This document shows, piece after piece, positions 8,387 through 17,585 of a DNA stretch of 64,000 nt (position 1 is the first letter of the stretch; every line of letters begins with the position of its first letter). The stretch spans positions 1-64,000 of the forward strand of contig NZ_SNZR01000016.1 in assembly GCF_004363955.1 (NCBI RefSeq), read 5' to 3'. The notes under the pieces were generated by a model, which did no database searches, was not told where the DNA came from, and saw nothing but the letters and a program-made list of their open reading frames with translations. Both the position numbers and the translations under genes were made by a program. The stretch comes from Enterovirga rhinocerotis (GTDB lineage Bacteria > Pseudomonadota > Alphaproteobacteria > Rhizobiales > Beijerinckiaceae).

Positions 8387-10741
8387 ATGCCGACCGCCCT
8401 GAAAGCCTCGGCTGCGATGGGCCTTCTCGTCCTGCTGTCGACGACCGCGCTCGCCCAGCAGACGGGCGGCACGCTGCCGCCCGTCACGGTCGACCCGCCG
8501 GCGGAGCGTCGCATGGCGCCCCGCGCCGTGCAGCCGGCGGCTCGCGCCGAATCCGCGCGCCGGGCCGCCCCCCGCCGCGCCCGCCAGACGCCCGTCCGGG
8601 CCGTCGCCCATCCGAGCGCCGTTCCGGTCTCCGCCCCCGCGACCGCGCCCGTCCCGGTCGAGCGCGCCAACGGCCCCGTCGCCGGGATCGTCGCGACCCG
8701 CAGCGCGACCGGCACCAAGACCGACACGCCCATCCTCGAGACGCCGCAATCGATCTCCGTGATCCCGCGCGCGCAGATGGACCAGCAGGGCGTCGAGAGC
8801 GTCTCGCAGGCGCTGCGCTATTCGGCGGGCATCGCTCCCGAGGCCCGTCCGGCCAACAACCGCTACGACAGCATCTTCGTGCGCGGCTTCGGCGGCGGCG
8901 GGACGAGCGCGAACTACGTCAATTACTGGGACGGCATGCGCGTCTTGCGCGGCCAGAACTATCTCGTCCCGTCGATCGACCCCTATTCGCTGGAGCGGAT
9001 CGAGGTCCTGCGCGGGCCGGCCTCCGTCCTGTTCGGACAGGTCAATGTCGGCGGCCTCGTCAACATGGTCTCGAAGCGCCCGACCGAGGTGCCGGTGCGG
9101 GAGGTCCAGCTCCAGACCGGCAGCTACGGCCGCATCCAGACCGCCTTCGATCTCGGCGGCCCGATCGACGAGCAGGGCCAGTTCCTCTACCGCGTCACCG
9201 GCCTCTTCCGGGATGCCGGAACGCAGGTGAGCCACACGGAGGAGCAGCGCATCATGATCGCGCCGTCCTTCACCTGGCGGCCGAACGACACGACCAAGCT
9301 CACCGTCTACGGCCATTACCAGCGCGATCCCGAGACCGGCTTCTACGGCTTCCTGCCGGCTCTCGGCACGCTCTACGCGAACAAGTACGGTGGCCGCATC
9401 CCGACGAAGTTCTTCACCGGCGAGCCCGGCTTCGAGGGCTTCCACCGGAATCAGGCCCATCTCGGATACGAGATCGAGCACAAGCCGATGGACGGCGTGA
9501 CGCTGCGCCAGAACCTGCGCTTCGTCGACATGGATTCGAAGTTCCGCACGGTCGTCGCCGCGGGCCTCCAAGCCGACCAGACCACGCTGAACCGCCGCAT
9601 CACCTATTCGCGGGAGGCCGCGAGGGGCCTGATCGTCGACAACCAGGCCCAGTTCGACTTCACGACCGGACCGCTCCAGCACAAGGTGCTGGTCGGAATG
9701 GACTACCTGAACGTCGCCTCGCATCACAATACGGGCGTCGCCAGCGGGAACCCCATCAACTACCTCGCTCCCGTCTACGGCCAGACGACGTTCGGCTCCC
9801 TGACGGCGCCGCGCGGCCAGCAGGACCAGCGTCAGCTCGGCATCTATGCGCAGGACCAGATCAAGTTCGAGCGCCTCGTGATCACCGGAGGCGTGCGTCA
9901 GGACTGGGCCGAGACGCGAACATTCGATTTCGGCAACTTCAGCAGAACGAAGTCGATCGAACAGGCGACGACGGGGCGTGTCGGCGCTGTCTATCTGTTC
10001 GATAACGGGCTCGCCCCCTACGCCAACTATGCGACCTCCTTCGACCCTCTGGTCTCGGGCAAGACCCTCGAAGGAACCCCGCTCGCCCCGACGACCGGCG
10101 AGCAATACGAGGTGGGCCTGAAGTACCGGCCGGTCGGCTACAACGCCTTCGTCCAGGTCTCGGCCTACGATCTCACCCAGAACAACGTGGCCTCGGCCAT
10201 TCCGGGGCAGCCCGGCCTCTTCACCCAGATCGGACAGGTCCGCTCGCGCGGCATCGAGTTCGAGGCGCGGGCCACGGTCGCGAAGAGCCTCGACCTGATC
10301 GCGTCCTTCGCCACGATGGATGTCGAGATCACGCGCGCCGGCTGGAGGGATGCGACGGTCGGGCAGCGTCCGATCGGTGCTCCGGCCCATACCGCCTCGG
10401 GCTGGGCCTATTACACGGTCCAGGACGGTTGGCTCGACGGGCTCGGCTTCGGCGGCGGCGTCCGCTACATCGGCGGCACGCTCGGCCAGAACAATCCGAC
10501 CGTAGCCCCGGTCATTCCCGGCGCCACCACCGGCGTGTTCAAGGTGCCGGCCTATACGCTCTACGATGCTGCCGTCAGCTACGATTTCGGGCGGAAGTTC
10601 CCGGAGCTGAAGGGCCTCAAGCTTTCGGTCAACGCGACGAACCTCACCGACAAGACCTACGTCGCGAGTTGCTTCGCCAGCGCCCAATGCGTCTACGGCT
10701 ACCGGCGCGCCGTGCTTGGCACGCTCAGCTATCGCTGGTGA
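8387..10741 (+). CDS. TonB-dependent ferric-siderophore outer-membrane receptor
   Basis: 784 residues from the ATG at 8387, which gives a clean signal peptide (MPTALKASAAMGLLVLLS, ending ALAQ). An ATG 14 codons earlier would add an acidic N-terminus unlike a signal peptide. After an unusual Pro/Arg/Ala-rich linker of about 60 residues comes the plug domain (TPQSISVIPRAQM, SIFVRGFGG, LERIEVLRGPASVLFGQ), then a 22-stranded barrel. The barrel ends in Tyr-Arg-Trp, the aromatic terminus needed for BAM insertion. The plug motifs put it with FhuE/FoxA/FpvA-like siderophore receptors. It would bind ferric siderophore outside and pass it to the periplasm using TonB-ExbBD, which are not in this window. 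It heads an operon of six genes. Confidence 0.95.
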   Translation: MPTALKASAAMGLLVLLSTTALAQQTGGTLPPVTVDPPAERRMAPRAVQPAARAESARRAAPRRARQTPVRAVAHPSAVPVSAPATAPVPVERANGPVAGIVATRSATGTKTDTPILETPQSISVIPRAQMDQQGVESVSQALRYSAGIAPEARPANNRYDSIFVRGFGGGGTSANYVNYWDGMRVLRGQNYLVPSIDPYSLERIEVLRGPASVLFGQVNVGGLVNMVSKRPTEVPVREVQLQTGSYGRIQTAFDLGGPIDEQGQFLYRVTGLFRDAGTQVSHTEEQRIMIAPSFTWRPNDTTKLTVYGHYQRDPETGFYGFLPALGTLYANKYGGRIPTKFFTGEPGFEGFHRNQAHLGYEIEHKPMDGVTLRQNLRFVDMDSKFRTVVAAGLQADQTTLNRRITYSREAARGLIVDNQAQFDFTTGPLQHKVLVGMDYLNVASHHNTGVASGNPINYLAPVYGQTTFGSLTAPRGQQDQRQLGIYAQDQIKFERLVITGGVRQDWAETRTFDFGNFSRTKSIEQATTGRVGAVYLFDNGLAPYANYATSFDPLVSGKTLEGTPLAPTTGEQYEVGLKYRPVGYNAFVQVSAYDLTQNNVASAIPGQPGLFTQIGQVRSRGIEFEARATVAKSLDLIASFATMDVEITRAGWRDATVGQRPIGAPAHTASGWAYYTVQDGWLDGLGFGGGVRYIGGTLGQNNPTVAPVIPGATTGVFKVPAYTLYDAAVSYDFGRKFPELKGLKLSVNATNLTDKTYVASCFASAQCVYGYRRAVLGTLSYRW

Positions 10742-11715
10742 GCGGCACGCGTCGGCGCGGCCCAGGGCCGGCCGTTCTTCCGACGCGGCGGGCCTTGCTC
10801 GCCGCGTCGGCCTTTGCAGGGATGACGAGCACCTCCGCCATGGCCCTCGATAGCCTGTCGTCCGAACGGAGCGCCGTCGCGGTTCTGGGCGCCTTTTCGC
10901 TGGACGTCGCGACGCGCGGCGGCGCGGCCTACCGGATCTTCGTCTGGCGTCCGGACGCGCCGGCGCCGCCGGCCGGCTATCCGGTCACCTATCTCCTCGA
11001 CGGCAACGCGGTCTTCGGAACCGCGGTCGACATCGCCCGGCTTCAGCAGATGGGCTTCGGCCCGAAGCCGAACCCGCCGGGCGCGATCGTGGCCATCGGC
11101 TATCCCGGCGACGATCCCATCTCGCCCGAGCGCCGGACGCTCGACCTCACGCCTGCAGCACCCGCGAAGCCCTTGCCGCCGCGGCCCGACGGCAGGCCAC
11201 AGCCGCCGAGCGGAGGCGCAGACAGCTTCCTCGACATCATCGAGAGCGAGATCAAACCCGCCGTCGCGCGGCATCTGCCCCTCGATCCCGCGCGGACGAC
11301 GCTGTTCGGGCACTCTTTCGGCGGCCTGTTCACACTGCATTGCCTGTTCACACGGCCCCACGCTTTTGCTGCCTATGTCGCGGCGAGCCCCTCGATCTGG
11401 TGGAATCCGGCGGCGATCCTCGGCAGCGAGCGGACCTTCGCCGCCCGTCCTGCCGCGGATCGCGCACGGCGCCTCCTCATCACGGTCGGCGACGGCGAGC
11501 AGCCGCCCGCCGACGCCGCCTCGGACGAGGCCTTCGCACGCCGCCTCGCGGAGGCACGCATGGTCGATCACGCGCGGGACATGGCCGCCCGGCTCGCCGC
11601 CATGCCCGGCCTGACGAGCCGTTTCCATCTGTTCGCCGGCGAGAGCCACGGCTCGGTCATTCCGGCGGCATTGTCCTTGGGGCTGCGCTTCGCGGCCGAG
11701 ACGAGCGGAGGCTGA
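10738..11715 (+). CDS. Periplasmic alpha/beta-hydrolase, probable siderophore esterase (IroE/Fes-like)
   Basis: 325 residues from the GTG at 10738, which overlaps the receptor stop codon (GTGA). This implies translational coupling. The N-terminus has a twin-arginine-like stretch (PTRRALLAASAFAGM, ending SAMA), so export is likely. The fold is the esterase D/IroE type: YLLDGNAVF early, the nucleophile elbow GHSFGG at about residue 190, and the catalytic His in ESHGSV at about 303. IroE-type enzymes cut ester bonds of trilactone siderophores such as enterobactin or salmochelin to help release iron. The position between receptor and uptake genes fits, but the siderophore is unknown and a hydroxamate-specific hydrolase is also possible. 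Confidence 0.85.
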   Translation: MSGTRRRGPGPAVLPTRRALLAASAFAGMTSTSAMALDSLSSERSAVAVLGAFSLDVATRGGAAYRIFVWRPDAPAPPAGYPVTYLLDGNAVFGTAVDIARLQQMGFGPKPNPPGAIVAIGYPGDDPISPERRTLDLTPAAPAKPLPPRPDGRPQPPSGGADSFLDIIESEIKPAVARHLPLDPARTTLFGHSFGGLFTLHCLFTRPHAFAAYVAASPSIWWNPAAILGSERTFAARPAADRARRLLITVGDGEQPPADAASDEAFARRLAEARMVDHARDMAARLAAMPGLTSRFHLFAGESHGSVIPAALSLGLRFAAETSGG

Positions 11716-11719
11716 AGGG

Positions 11720-12616
11720 ATGTCCGACGACGGCAAGCCGTGGACCAGGCGCTTCCGCCAGATCCGCGTGGTCGAGATGCTGCGGGCGACGAACGTCACG
11801 CCGCGGATGCGCCGCGTCACGCTGGGCGGGGCGGAGGCGGCCGATCTGCCGCTCGGCCCGACGCTCAAGCTGCTGATCCCGCCGCCGGGGCTCGGGCGGC
11901 TCGAATGGCCCGCGGAGACCAGACCGCTCGTCTGGCCCGACGAGGCCCTCCGGCCGGCCGTGCGCACCTATTCGGTCCGCCGCCAGGATCTCGCGGCGGG
12001 CGAGCTCGAGGTCGATTTCGTTCTGCATGGGGATGGGCCGGCCGCCACCTGGGCGGCAACGGCAAAGCCCGGCGACGTGATCGGCATCAGCCGTCCGAGC
12101 GGACGCGAGATCGCCAAGGCCGCCTGGATCTGCGTCGCCGGCGATCACACGGCCGTCCCGGCGATCACCGCGATGCTGGAGACGATGCCGCGCGAGACGA
12201 CCGGCCACGTCTTCATGGAGGTGCCGGGTCCGGAGGAGGAGCAGCCGGTCTCCGCGCCGCCCGGAGTCGCGGTGACCTGGCTTCACGCGCGCCCGGACCA
12301 ATCCCGGCTCGCGGCCGTGTTCAAGGACGTGCCCTGGCCCGATCATGACGATGTCGGGATCTGGGTCGGCGCCGAATCCGATACCGCGCGCAGCCTTCGT
12401 GCCTATGTGAGGGATGTGCGCGGCGTCGATCGCCGCCGGTTCCTGGTCATCGGCTATTGGAAGCGCGGCATGAGCGAGACGGCCTATGGCGAGGCGCTGG
12501 ATCACGACCGGGACGCGGATTACTTCGCGGTCGCGCTCGAGGAGGAGGCGGCCCGCCACGGCCATGCCCATGGGGGCCATCGTCACCATGACGGCAAGCA
12601 CGACCATGCGCATTGA
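11720..12616 (+). CDS. Siderophore-interacting protein (ViuB/SIP family ferric-siderophore reductase) with His-rich tail
   Basis: 298 residues. The FAD-binding barrel carries RTYSVR, then VDFVLHGDGPAATWA. The NAD(P)H-binding half has VAGDHTAVPAI and ends in FLVIGYWKRG, all hallmarks of the SIP family. These flavoenzymes reduce the ferric siderophore in the cytoplasm so iron can be released. Unusual here is a C-terminal extension after residue 275 with about nine histidines (HGHAHGGHRHHDGKHDHAH). It could bind Fe, Ni, Zn or Cu; I infer metal holding or delivery, without direct support. The gene is four bases downstream of the esterase gene and overlaps the next start by 11 bases. Confidence 0.92.
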   Translation: MSDDGKPWTRRFRQIRVVEMLRATNVTPRMRRVTLGGAEAADLPLGPTLKLLIPPPGLGRLEWPAETRPLVWPDEALRPAVRTYSVRRQDLAAGELEVDFVLHGDGPAATWAATAKPGDVIGISRPSGREIAKAAWICVAGDHTAVPAITAMLETMPRETTGHVFMEVPGPEEEQPVSAPPGVAVTWLHARPDQSRLAAVFKDVPWPDHDDVGIWVGAESDTARSLRAYVRDVRGVDRRRFLVIGYWKRGMSETAYGEALDHDRDADYFAVALEEEAARHGHAHGGHRHHDGKHDHAH

Positions 12617-13760
12617 GAGAGGCCGGACCGGGCTGGTGCGGGCGGCCTTCGCCGCTGTCCTCGCGGCCATGCTGCTCGTTCTCGCCCCGGCCGGCGGGGC
12701 GCGGGCCGAGCCGATCGCGCTGACCGACATCACCGGACGCAGCGTCACGCTGAAGGCGCCGGCGAAGCGCATCCTGCTCGCGCAGGGGCGGCATCTGAAC
12801 GCCCTCGCGCTTCTCCATCCCGATCCCGCCAGTCTCGTCGTCGGCTGGGCGGGCGATCTCAAGCGGGACGCGGCGACCTACGACCTCTACCGACGCCGCA
12901 ACCCCGCCATCGACGCGATCCCGGTCCTCAGCACGGGCACCCTCGACAGCCTGTCGATCGAGAAGGCCATCGCGCTCGAGCCGGACCTCGTCGTCCTCAG
13001 CCGTTTTGCCGACGGCGCGGGCGGGAAGGGGCAGGGAGGACTTCTGGCCCGGCGCTTCGAGGCCATCGGCATCCCCGTCATCGTCATCGACTTCTTCCAG
13101 GCGCCCCTGAAGGAGACGGAGGCGAGCCTGCGCATCCTCGGCCGGGCCATCGGGCACGAGGATCGGGCGCTCGCCTACAACGCCTTCTATCGCGAACGGC
13201 TCGACCGGATCGCGACGCGGCTCGCCGCGCCGGGCCTCGTCCGCCCCCGCGTCTTCGTCCACGCCCATGCCGGCGGGCCGACCTGCTGCTATTCGCCCGG
13301 ACGGGGCACCTTCGACGGAATCATCCGCGCGGCAGGCGGGCACAATATCGGCGCGGACGTGATCCCCGGCCCGACGGGCGAACTCAGCCTCGAATATGTC
13401 GCGAGCGCGCGGCCCGAGGTCTATGTCGGCACCGGCGGTACCTACCAGGCCCGCAGCGGCGGGCTCGTCGTCGGCAGCGGGGTCGAGCCCGCCGAGGCGC
13501 GGCGCTCGCTCGAGGCGACGGTCGCACGGCTGAACCTGCAGGTGATCTCGAAGCTCGATCCGGCCCGCATCCACGGGATCTGGCAGTTGTTCAACGACAC
13601 GCCGCTGCATCTCGTCATGGTCGAACTCCTGGCGAAATGGTTCCATCCCGAACTCTTCGCCGATCTCGATCCGGCCGCGACCTTGAACGAGATCAACACG
13701 CGCTACCTGTCGGTTCCGCTCGAAGGCGCCTATTGGACGAGCCTCGGCAGACCGGAGTGA
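12606..13760 (+). CDS. ABC transporter periplasmic iron-siderophore binding protein
   Basis: 384 residues from the ATG at 12606 (overlapping the SIP gene). The signal peptide (FAAVLAAMLLVLAPAGGARA) is followed by a TroA/BtuF-like class III binding-protein fold: ITDITGRSVTLKAPAKRI, then SIEKAIALEPDLVVLSR. It is longer than the roughly 300 residues of FhuD or FepB, with extra sequence around residues 215-300. Two adjacent cysteines (TCCYSPG) at about residue 220 are worth noting. It would carry the ferric siderophore from the receptor to the permease. Context is decisive, since cobalamin-type proteins share the fold. Confidence 0.88.
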   Translation: MRIERGRTGLVRAAFAAVLAAMLLVLAPAGGARAEPIALTDITGRSVTLKAPAKRILLAQGRHLNALALLHPDPASLVVGWAGDLKRDAATYDLYRRRNPAIDAIPVLSTGTLDSLSIEKAIALEPDLVVLSRFADGAGGKGQGGLLARRFEAIGIPVIVIDFFQAPLKETEASLRILGRAIGHEDRALAYNAFYRERLDRIATRLAAPGLVRPRVFVHAHAGGPTCCYSPGRGTFDGIIRAAGGHNIGADVIPGPTGELSLEYVASARPEVYVGTGGTYQARSGGLVVGSGVEPAEARRSLEATVARLNLQVISKLDPARIHGIWQLFNDTPLHLVMVELLAKWFHPELFADLDPAATLNEINTRYLSVPLEGAYWTSLGRPE

Positions 13761-13764
13761 GCCG

Positions 13765-14826
13765 ATGACCGTTCAGGCGCCCGGCGGCGCGCCGGCGCTT
13801 GCGGCCCATGACCGGCGCGTCCGGCGGCGGCTCGCCATCCTGCTTCTGCTGGCGGCGATCGCCCTCTGCGGCTTCGTCCTCGACGTCTCGACCGGGCCGG
13901 CGAATCTCGCACCCGGCCAGGTCCTGCGCGCGCTGCTCGATCCGGGCGGCGTCGGCCGGGGTCTCGCCTCGATCGTCTGGGACGTGCGCCTGCCGATCGC
14001 GCTGCTGGCGCTCGGGGTCGGTGCCGCTCTGTCGCTGGCGGGGGCCGAGATGCAGACGGTGCTCGACAATCCGCTCGCGAGCCCTTTCACGCTCGGCATG
14101 TCCTCCGCCGCGACCTTCGGGGCCGCGCTCGCGATCGTGCTCGACCTCTCGGTCCCGGGCGTGCCGCAGGGCTGGCTGATCTCGGTCAACGCCTTCCTGT
14201 TCGCGCTCCTCTCCGCGATGCTGCTCCAAATGCTCGCCCGGCTGCGCGGCATCGCCGGCCCCGAGACGATCGTGCTCTTCGGCATCGCGCTCCTCTTCTC
14301 CTTCAACGCGCTCGTCGCGCTGATCCAGTTCGTCGCCAGCGAGCAGGCGCTGCAGCAGCTCGTGTTCTGGACCCTCGGCAGCCTGTCGCGGGCGAGTTTC
14401 GACAAGGCCGGCGCCGTCGCGCTGGTGATCGCCGTGACCTTGCCGCTCTCGGTCGCCTCGTCCTGGCAACTGACCGCGCTGCGGCTCGGCGAGGAGCGCG
14501 CCGCGAGCTTCGGCGTCCCCGTCGGCCGGCTGCGCTTTTTCGCCCTCGCGCGGATCAGCCTCCTGACGGGGACCGCCGTCGCCTTCGTCGGCGTGATCGG
14601 CTTCGTCGGGCTGATCGGGCCGCATATCGCGCGGCTGCTGGTCGGCGAGGATCATCGCTTCTTCCTGCCGGGAAGCGTGCTCGCGGGGGCGGCGCTCATG
14701 GCCTTCGCCTCGGTCGCGAGCAAGATCATCGTGCCCGGCGTGCTGATCCCGGTCGGGATCGTGACGGCGCTCGTCGGCATCCCGGCCTTTCTCGCGATCG
14801 TCCTGACGAGCGGGCGGCGAGGATGA
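13765..14826 (+). CDS. FecCD-family iron-siderophore ABC permease
   Basis: 353 residues with about ten membrane helices. FecCD signatures are clear: LPIALLALGVGAALSLAGAE with MQTVLDNPLASPFTLGMSS, and near the C-terminus FVGLIGPHIARLLVGEDHR, the loop that contacts the ATPase. A single permease gene is present, so the channel would be a homodimer as in BtuC. It starts four bases after the binding-protein stop and overlaps the ATPase gene by four bases (ATGA). Confidence 0.95.
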   Translation: MTVQAPGGAPALAAHDRRVRRRLAILLLLAAIALCGFVLDVSTGPANLAPGQVLRALLDPGGVGRGLASIVWDVRLPIALLALGVGAALSLAGAEMQTVLDNPLASPFTLGMSSAATFGAALAIVLDLSVPGVPQGWLISVNAFLFALLSAMLLQMLARLRGIAGPETIVLFGIALLFSFNALVALIQFVASEQALQQLVFWTLGSLSRASFDKAGAVALVIAVTLPLSVASSWQLTALRLGEERAASFGVPVGRLRFFALARISLLTGTAVAFVGVIGFVGLIGPHIARLLVGEDHRFFLPGSVLAGAALMAFASVASKIIVPGVLIPVGIVTALVGIPAFLAIVLTSGRRG

Positions 14827-15608
14827 GCGGGCTTCGCATCCGCGGCCTGTCCGCCGGCTATCGCGGCCGCGAGGTCGTCAGGTCGCTGGATCTCGAGGGG
14901 ATCGCGCCCGGCACGGTGACTGCCCTCGTGGGTCCGAATGCAGCGGGCAAATCGACCCTGCTGCGCGCCATGGCGGGGCTCATCCCCGCCTCCGGATCGG
15001 TCGTGCTGGACGGAGAAGACCTCCTGGCTCTCGATCTCGATGCCCGCTCGGCGCGGATCGGCTTCATGCCGCAGTCGCTGCCGCATCGGGTCTCCCTGTC
15101 GGTCTTCGAATCGGTCCTCGTGGCTCTGAAAGCCTCCGGCGGAGCCGGCCGGATGGACCCGAGGGCGAGGGTGATGGCCGCCCTCGATCGGGTCGATCTC
15201 GGCGATCTCGCCAACGAGCCTCTCGACCGGCTTTCAGGGGGACAACGCCAACTCGCGAGCCTCGCCCAGGCGATCGTGCGCGAGCCGCGCCTGCTGCTGC
15301 TCGACGAGCCCACCAGCGCGCTCGATCTCGGCCACCAATTCGCGGTGATGAGCATGGCCCGCTCCCTCGCGGAGGCAGGGGGGATCGTCATCGTGGTGCT
15401 CCACGATCTGGTTCTCGCGGCGCGGTGGGCCGATCGCGTCGCGGTGCTGCGTCGAGGTGCCCTGCGTGCCTTCGGGCCGGCCGACGACGTCCTCACGCCG
15501 GAGGTCTTTGCCGATACCTGGGCCGTTCGAGGCCGCCTGATGCGCTCGCCGCTCGGCGTGCCATATCTGGATGTCGACGCGATCGGACGCGATACGCCCC
15601 CGGAATAG
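14823..15608 (+). CDS. ABC ATPase of the iron-siderophore importer (FecE/FepC-like)
   Basis: 261 residues. Walker A is GPNAAGKST (about residue 37), the signature LSGGQRQLASLAQ, Walker B LLLLDEPTSALDLG and the switch His in VLHDLVLAARWAD. The middle serine or cysteine of Walker A is Ala-Ala here, which is tolerated in this class. It powers import through the FecCD permease encoded immediately upstream with a four-base overlap. It is the last gene of the uptake operon; the next genes face the other way. Confidence 0.95.
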   Translation: MSGLRIRGLSAGYRGREVVRSLDLEGIAPGTVTALVGPNAAGKSTLLRAMAGLIPASGSVVLDGEDLLALDLDARSARIGFMPQSLPHRVSLSVFESVLVALKASGGAGRMDPRARVMAALDRVDLGDLANEPLDRLSGGQRQLASLAQAIVREPRLLLLDEPTSALDLGHQFAVMSMARSLAEAGGIVIVVLHDLVLAARWADRVAVLRRGALRAFGPADDVLTPEVFADTWAVRGRLMRSPLGVPYLDVDAIGRDTPPE

Positions 15609-15682
15609 TGGCCGGCAGGGCCGGCTCGCCGGGCAGTTCGGGCCTCCGATCCGGCGGCGCGATCAAGGCCGCCGACGATCGA

Positions 15683-15967
15683 TCAGCAGTTCAGGAAGTT
15701 CCGGTACACCCAGCCGATGCCCTGGTTCGTATCGAGGTTGCGGACGAACACCCAGAGGCGGCCGCGTTCGTCGCGGCGCGATTCCGAGATCGTCACCTGG
15801 GTGCCGTTGGCGATCACGCCGACGACGCGGCCGTTCGGCTCGATGCGGATGTTCAGCGGCGTCCCCGTCGGATCGGACACGTAGCAGAAGGTCTGGGCGG
15901 AGGCCGCGCCGGCAGCCAGCAGCAGGGCAGCGCCGCTCAGGGCACCGAGAAGGGCTCGATGGATCAC
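15683..15967 (-). CDS. Small secreted SH3b-domain protein
   Basis: 94 residues with a signal peptide (LSGAALLLAAGAASAQ) and a single bacterial SH3-like domain: TPLNIRIEPNGRVVGVIANGTQV, then RLWVFVRNLDTNQGIGWVYRNFL. The N-R pattern and terminal GWVY are characteristic. One Cys near the start of the mature protein and one at the C-terminus could form a disulphide that closes the barrel. Such domains bind cell-wall peptides or partner proteins in the periplasm. It is the last gene of a leftward run, 19 bases from the preceding one. Confidence 0.82.
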   Translation of the reverse strand: MIHRALLGALSGAALLLAAGAASAQTFCYVSDPTGTPLNIRIEPNGRVVGVIANGTQVTISESRRDERGRLWVFVRNLDTNQGIGWVYRNFLNC

Positions 15968-15986
15968 GCTCGTCTCCGATCTGTCG

Positions 15987-16478
15987 TCATGAAGGGCTCA
16001 AGGCCGCACCGCTCCGCCGGACGAGCCGGCGCCCGCAGGCCTTCTCGAGGCGCTCGATCTTCGCGCGGGCGCCCGTCAACGGGAAGCTGCGATCCGGCCC
16101 AGGAATCTGCTCGGCCGCCCTGCCGGCGAGGACGAGCTCTTCGCCGGCCTTCGCCGCGGCGAGGAGGCCGTCGGTGACGCCCATCTTCGGGAGCGGGACG
16201 TCGGACAGGATGAAGGAATCGGACGCGCCGTCGATCTCGACCCGAAACGTCGTCCGTCCGATCCGGATCACGGAGGCCCGGTCGGCGAGCCAGCCGCGCG
16301 GCGGATTCGTGACACGGAGCCAGATCGCCTTGTCGGCGGCGCATTCGAACGCGAGGCGGCTCTTTCCGGCCCGCGCCGGGAAAGAAGTCTCGGGAGCCGC
16401 CGCTTTCGCCGCCATGCTCCCGGCCGGGACGGCGAGGGCGACGGCGATCACTCCGAGGGTGGCGGCGCGACGGGTCAT
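15987..16478 (-). CDS. Secreted protein of unknown function
   Basis: 163 residues with a signal peptide (MTRRAATLGVIAVALAVPAG, cleavage near AKA). The mature part is predicted beta-rich with two cysteines (FECAADK and KACGRRL) that may pair. It ends with a segment of the form FPLTGARAKIERLEKAC, which recurs in many small periplasmic proteins of Rhizobiales in my recollection, though I cannot name the family. A good ribosome site (GAGGAGG region on the leftward strand) precedes the ATG at 16478. It may share a transcript with the SH3b gene downstream. Confidence 0.7.
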   Translation of the reverse strand: MTRRAATLGVIAVALAVPAGSMAAKAAAPETSFPARAGKSRLAFECAADKAIWLRVTNPPRGWLADRASVIRIGRTTFRVEIDGASDSFILSDVPLPKMGVTDGLLAAAKAGEELVLAGRAAEQIPGPDRSFPLTGARAKIERLEKACGRRLVRRSGAALSPS

Positions 16479-16552
16479 GGCAAGCCTCCTAGATGACCAT
16501 CATGAGGAGGCTATGTCGTCGCGCCGCGTTTTGTTTCGGCGGCTTTACGTCC

Positions 16553-17581
16553 TCAACCGCCGAGGCTGAAGACGCGGTGGGGCAGAAACTCTCCCTTCTC
16601 GACGTCGCCGACCGCGACCAGCATGTCGTTATAGGTGGCGTAGACGCGCCCTTCGAGCGGCGCATCGCGGCCGCGCAGGATCGCTGGCTGGCCGCGCATC
16701 AGGCGCCCGGCCTGATCGCGGGAGACCGGAACCGCCTCGAGATCGCAGAGCGCGATCACCACGGGTTCGAGAAGATTGGGCGGGATCTCGCCCGAGGTGC
16801 CCGCCTCCTGGAGGTCGCCGACGGACACCGAATTGCCCTCGTTGAAGGGGCCGACGCGGGTGCGGCGAAGCGCCGAGACGTGGCCGAGGCAGCCGATGGC
16901 ACGGCCGAGATCGCGCGCGAGCGCGCGCACATAGGTGCCCTTGCCGCAATCGGCGCGCAGGATCGTGCGCTCGCCGTCATGAGCCATGATCTCGAGCCGC
17001 TCGACCTCGACGACGCGGGACTTCAGCTCGACCACCTCGCCGTCGCGCGCGAGGTCGTACGCGCGCTCGCCCTGGATCTTCACCGCCGAATAGCGCGGGG
17101 GGACCTGTTCGATCGTCCCGGTGAAGGTCGGCAGTTGCGCCTCGACCTCCTCGCGGGTCGGAAACCGGTTCGTCGCCTGGACAGGCTTGCCCTCGGCATC
17201 GTCCGTATCGGTCTCGACGCCCCAGGCGACGGTGAAGACATAGGCCTTCTTGCCATCCATCACATACGGCACGGTCTTCGTGGCCTCGCCGAGCGCGATC
17301 GGCAGGATGCCCGAGGCGAGCGGATCGAGCGTGCCGGCATGGCCGGCCTTCTTGGCGTTCAGCGCGCGCTTGACGAGGGCGACGGCATAGGTGGAGGTCA
17401 TGCCGACCGGCTTGTCGAGCACGCACCAGCCGTTGATCGTGCGGCGCTTCGGCCGGTCCTGCTGGGGGCGCCGATCGCGCGGCTGGCGATGGCCCTCACG
17501 AGGGCGGTCCTGCGCGCCGTCATGCCTTGCGCCAGCACCTTCGGCCCGCGCTTCGGCGGGCTCCGTTTCATCGACGGTCAT
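16553..17581 (-). CDS. truB: tRNA pseudouridine(55) synthase TruB
   Basis: 342 residues. The core begins at about residue 48 (RTINGWCVLDKPVGMTS). The catalytic Asp86 is in the diagnostic GHAGTLDPLASGILP. Later KAYVFTVAWGVETDTDD and YSAVKIQGERAYDLAR match the family, and a PUA-like C-terminal part closes the protein. It converts U55 in the T-loop of tRNAs to pseudouridine. The first 47 residues are a charged, Arg/Asp/Gln-rich extension that is not part of the usual domain and looks disordered. The gene lies four bases after rbfA, as in many bacteria. Confidence 0.96.
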   Translation of the reverse strand: MTVDETEPAEARAEGAGARHDGAQDRPREGHRQPRDRRPQQDRPKRRTINGWCVLDKPVGMTSTYAVALVKRALNAKKAGHAGTLDPLASGILPIALGEATKTVPYVMDGKKAYVFTVAWGVETDTDDAEGKPVQATNRFPTREEVEAQLPTFTGTIEQVPPRYSAVKIQGERAYDLARDGEVVELKSRVVEVERLEIMAHDGERTILRADCGKGTYVRALARDLGRAIGCLGHVSALRRTRVGPFNEGNSVSVGDLQEAGTSGEIPPNLLEPVVIALCDLEAVPVSRDQAGRLMRGQPAILRGRDAPLEGRVYATYNDMLVAVGDVEKGEFLPHRVFSLGG

Positions 17582-17585
17582 GTGA

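Noticed and set aside
8282-10687. Open frame of about 800 codons antisense to the TonB receptor gene
   Set aside because: The receptor has a full set of family motifs. The antisense translation is low complexity and has no ribosome site.
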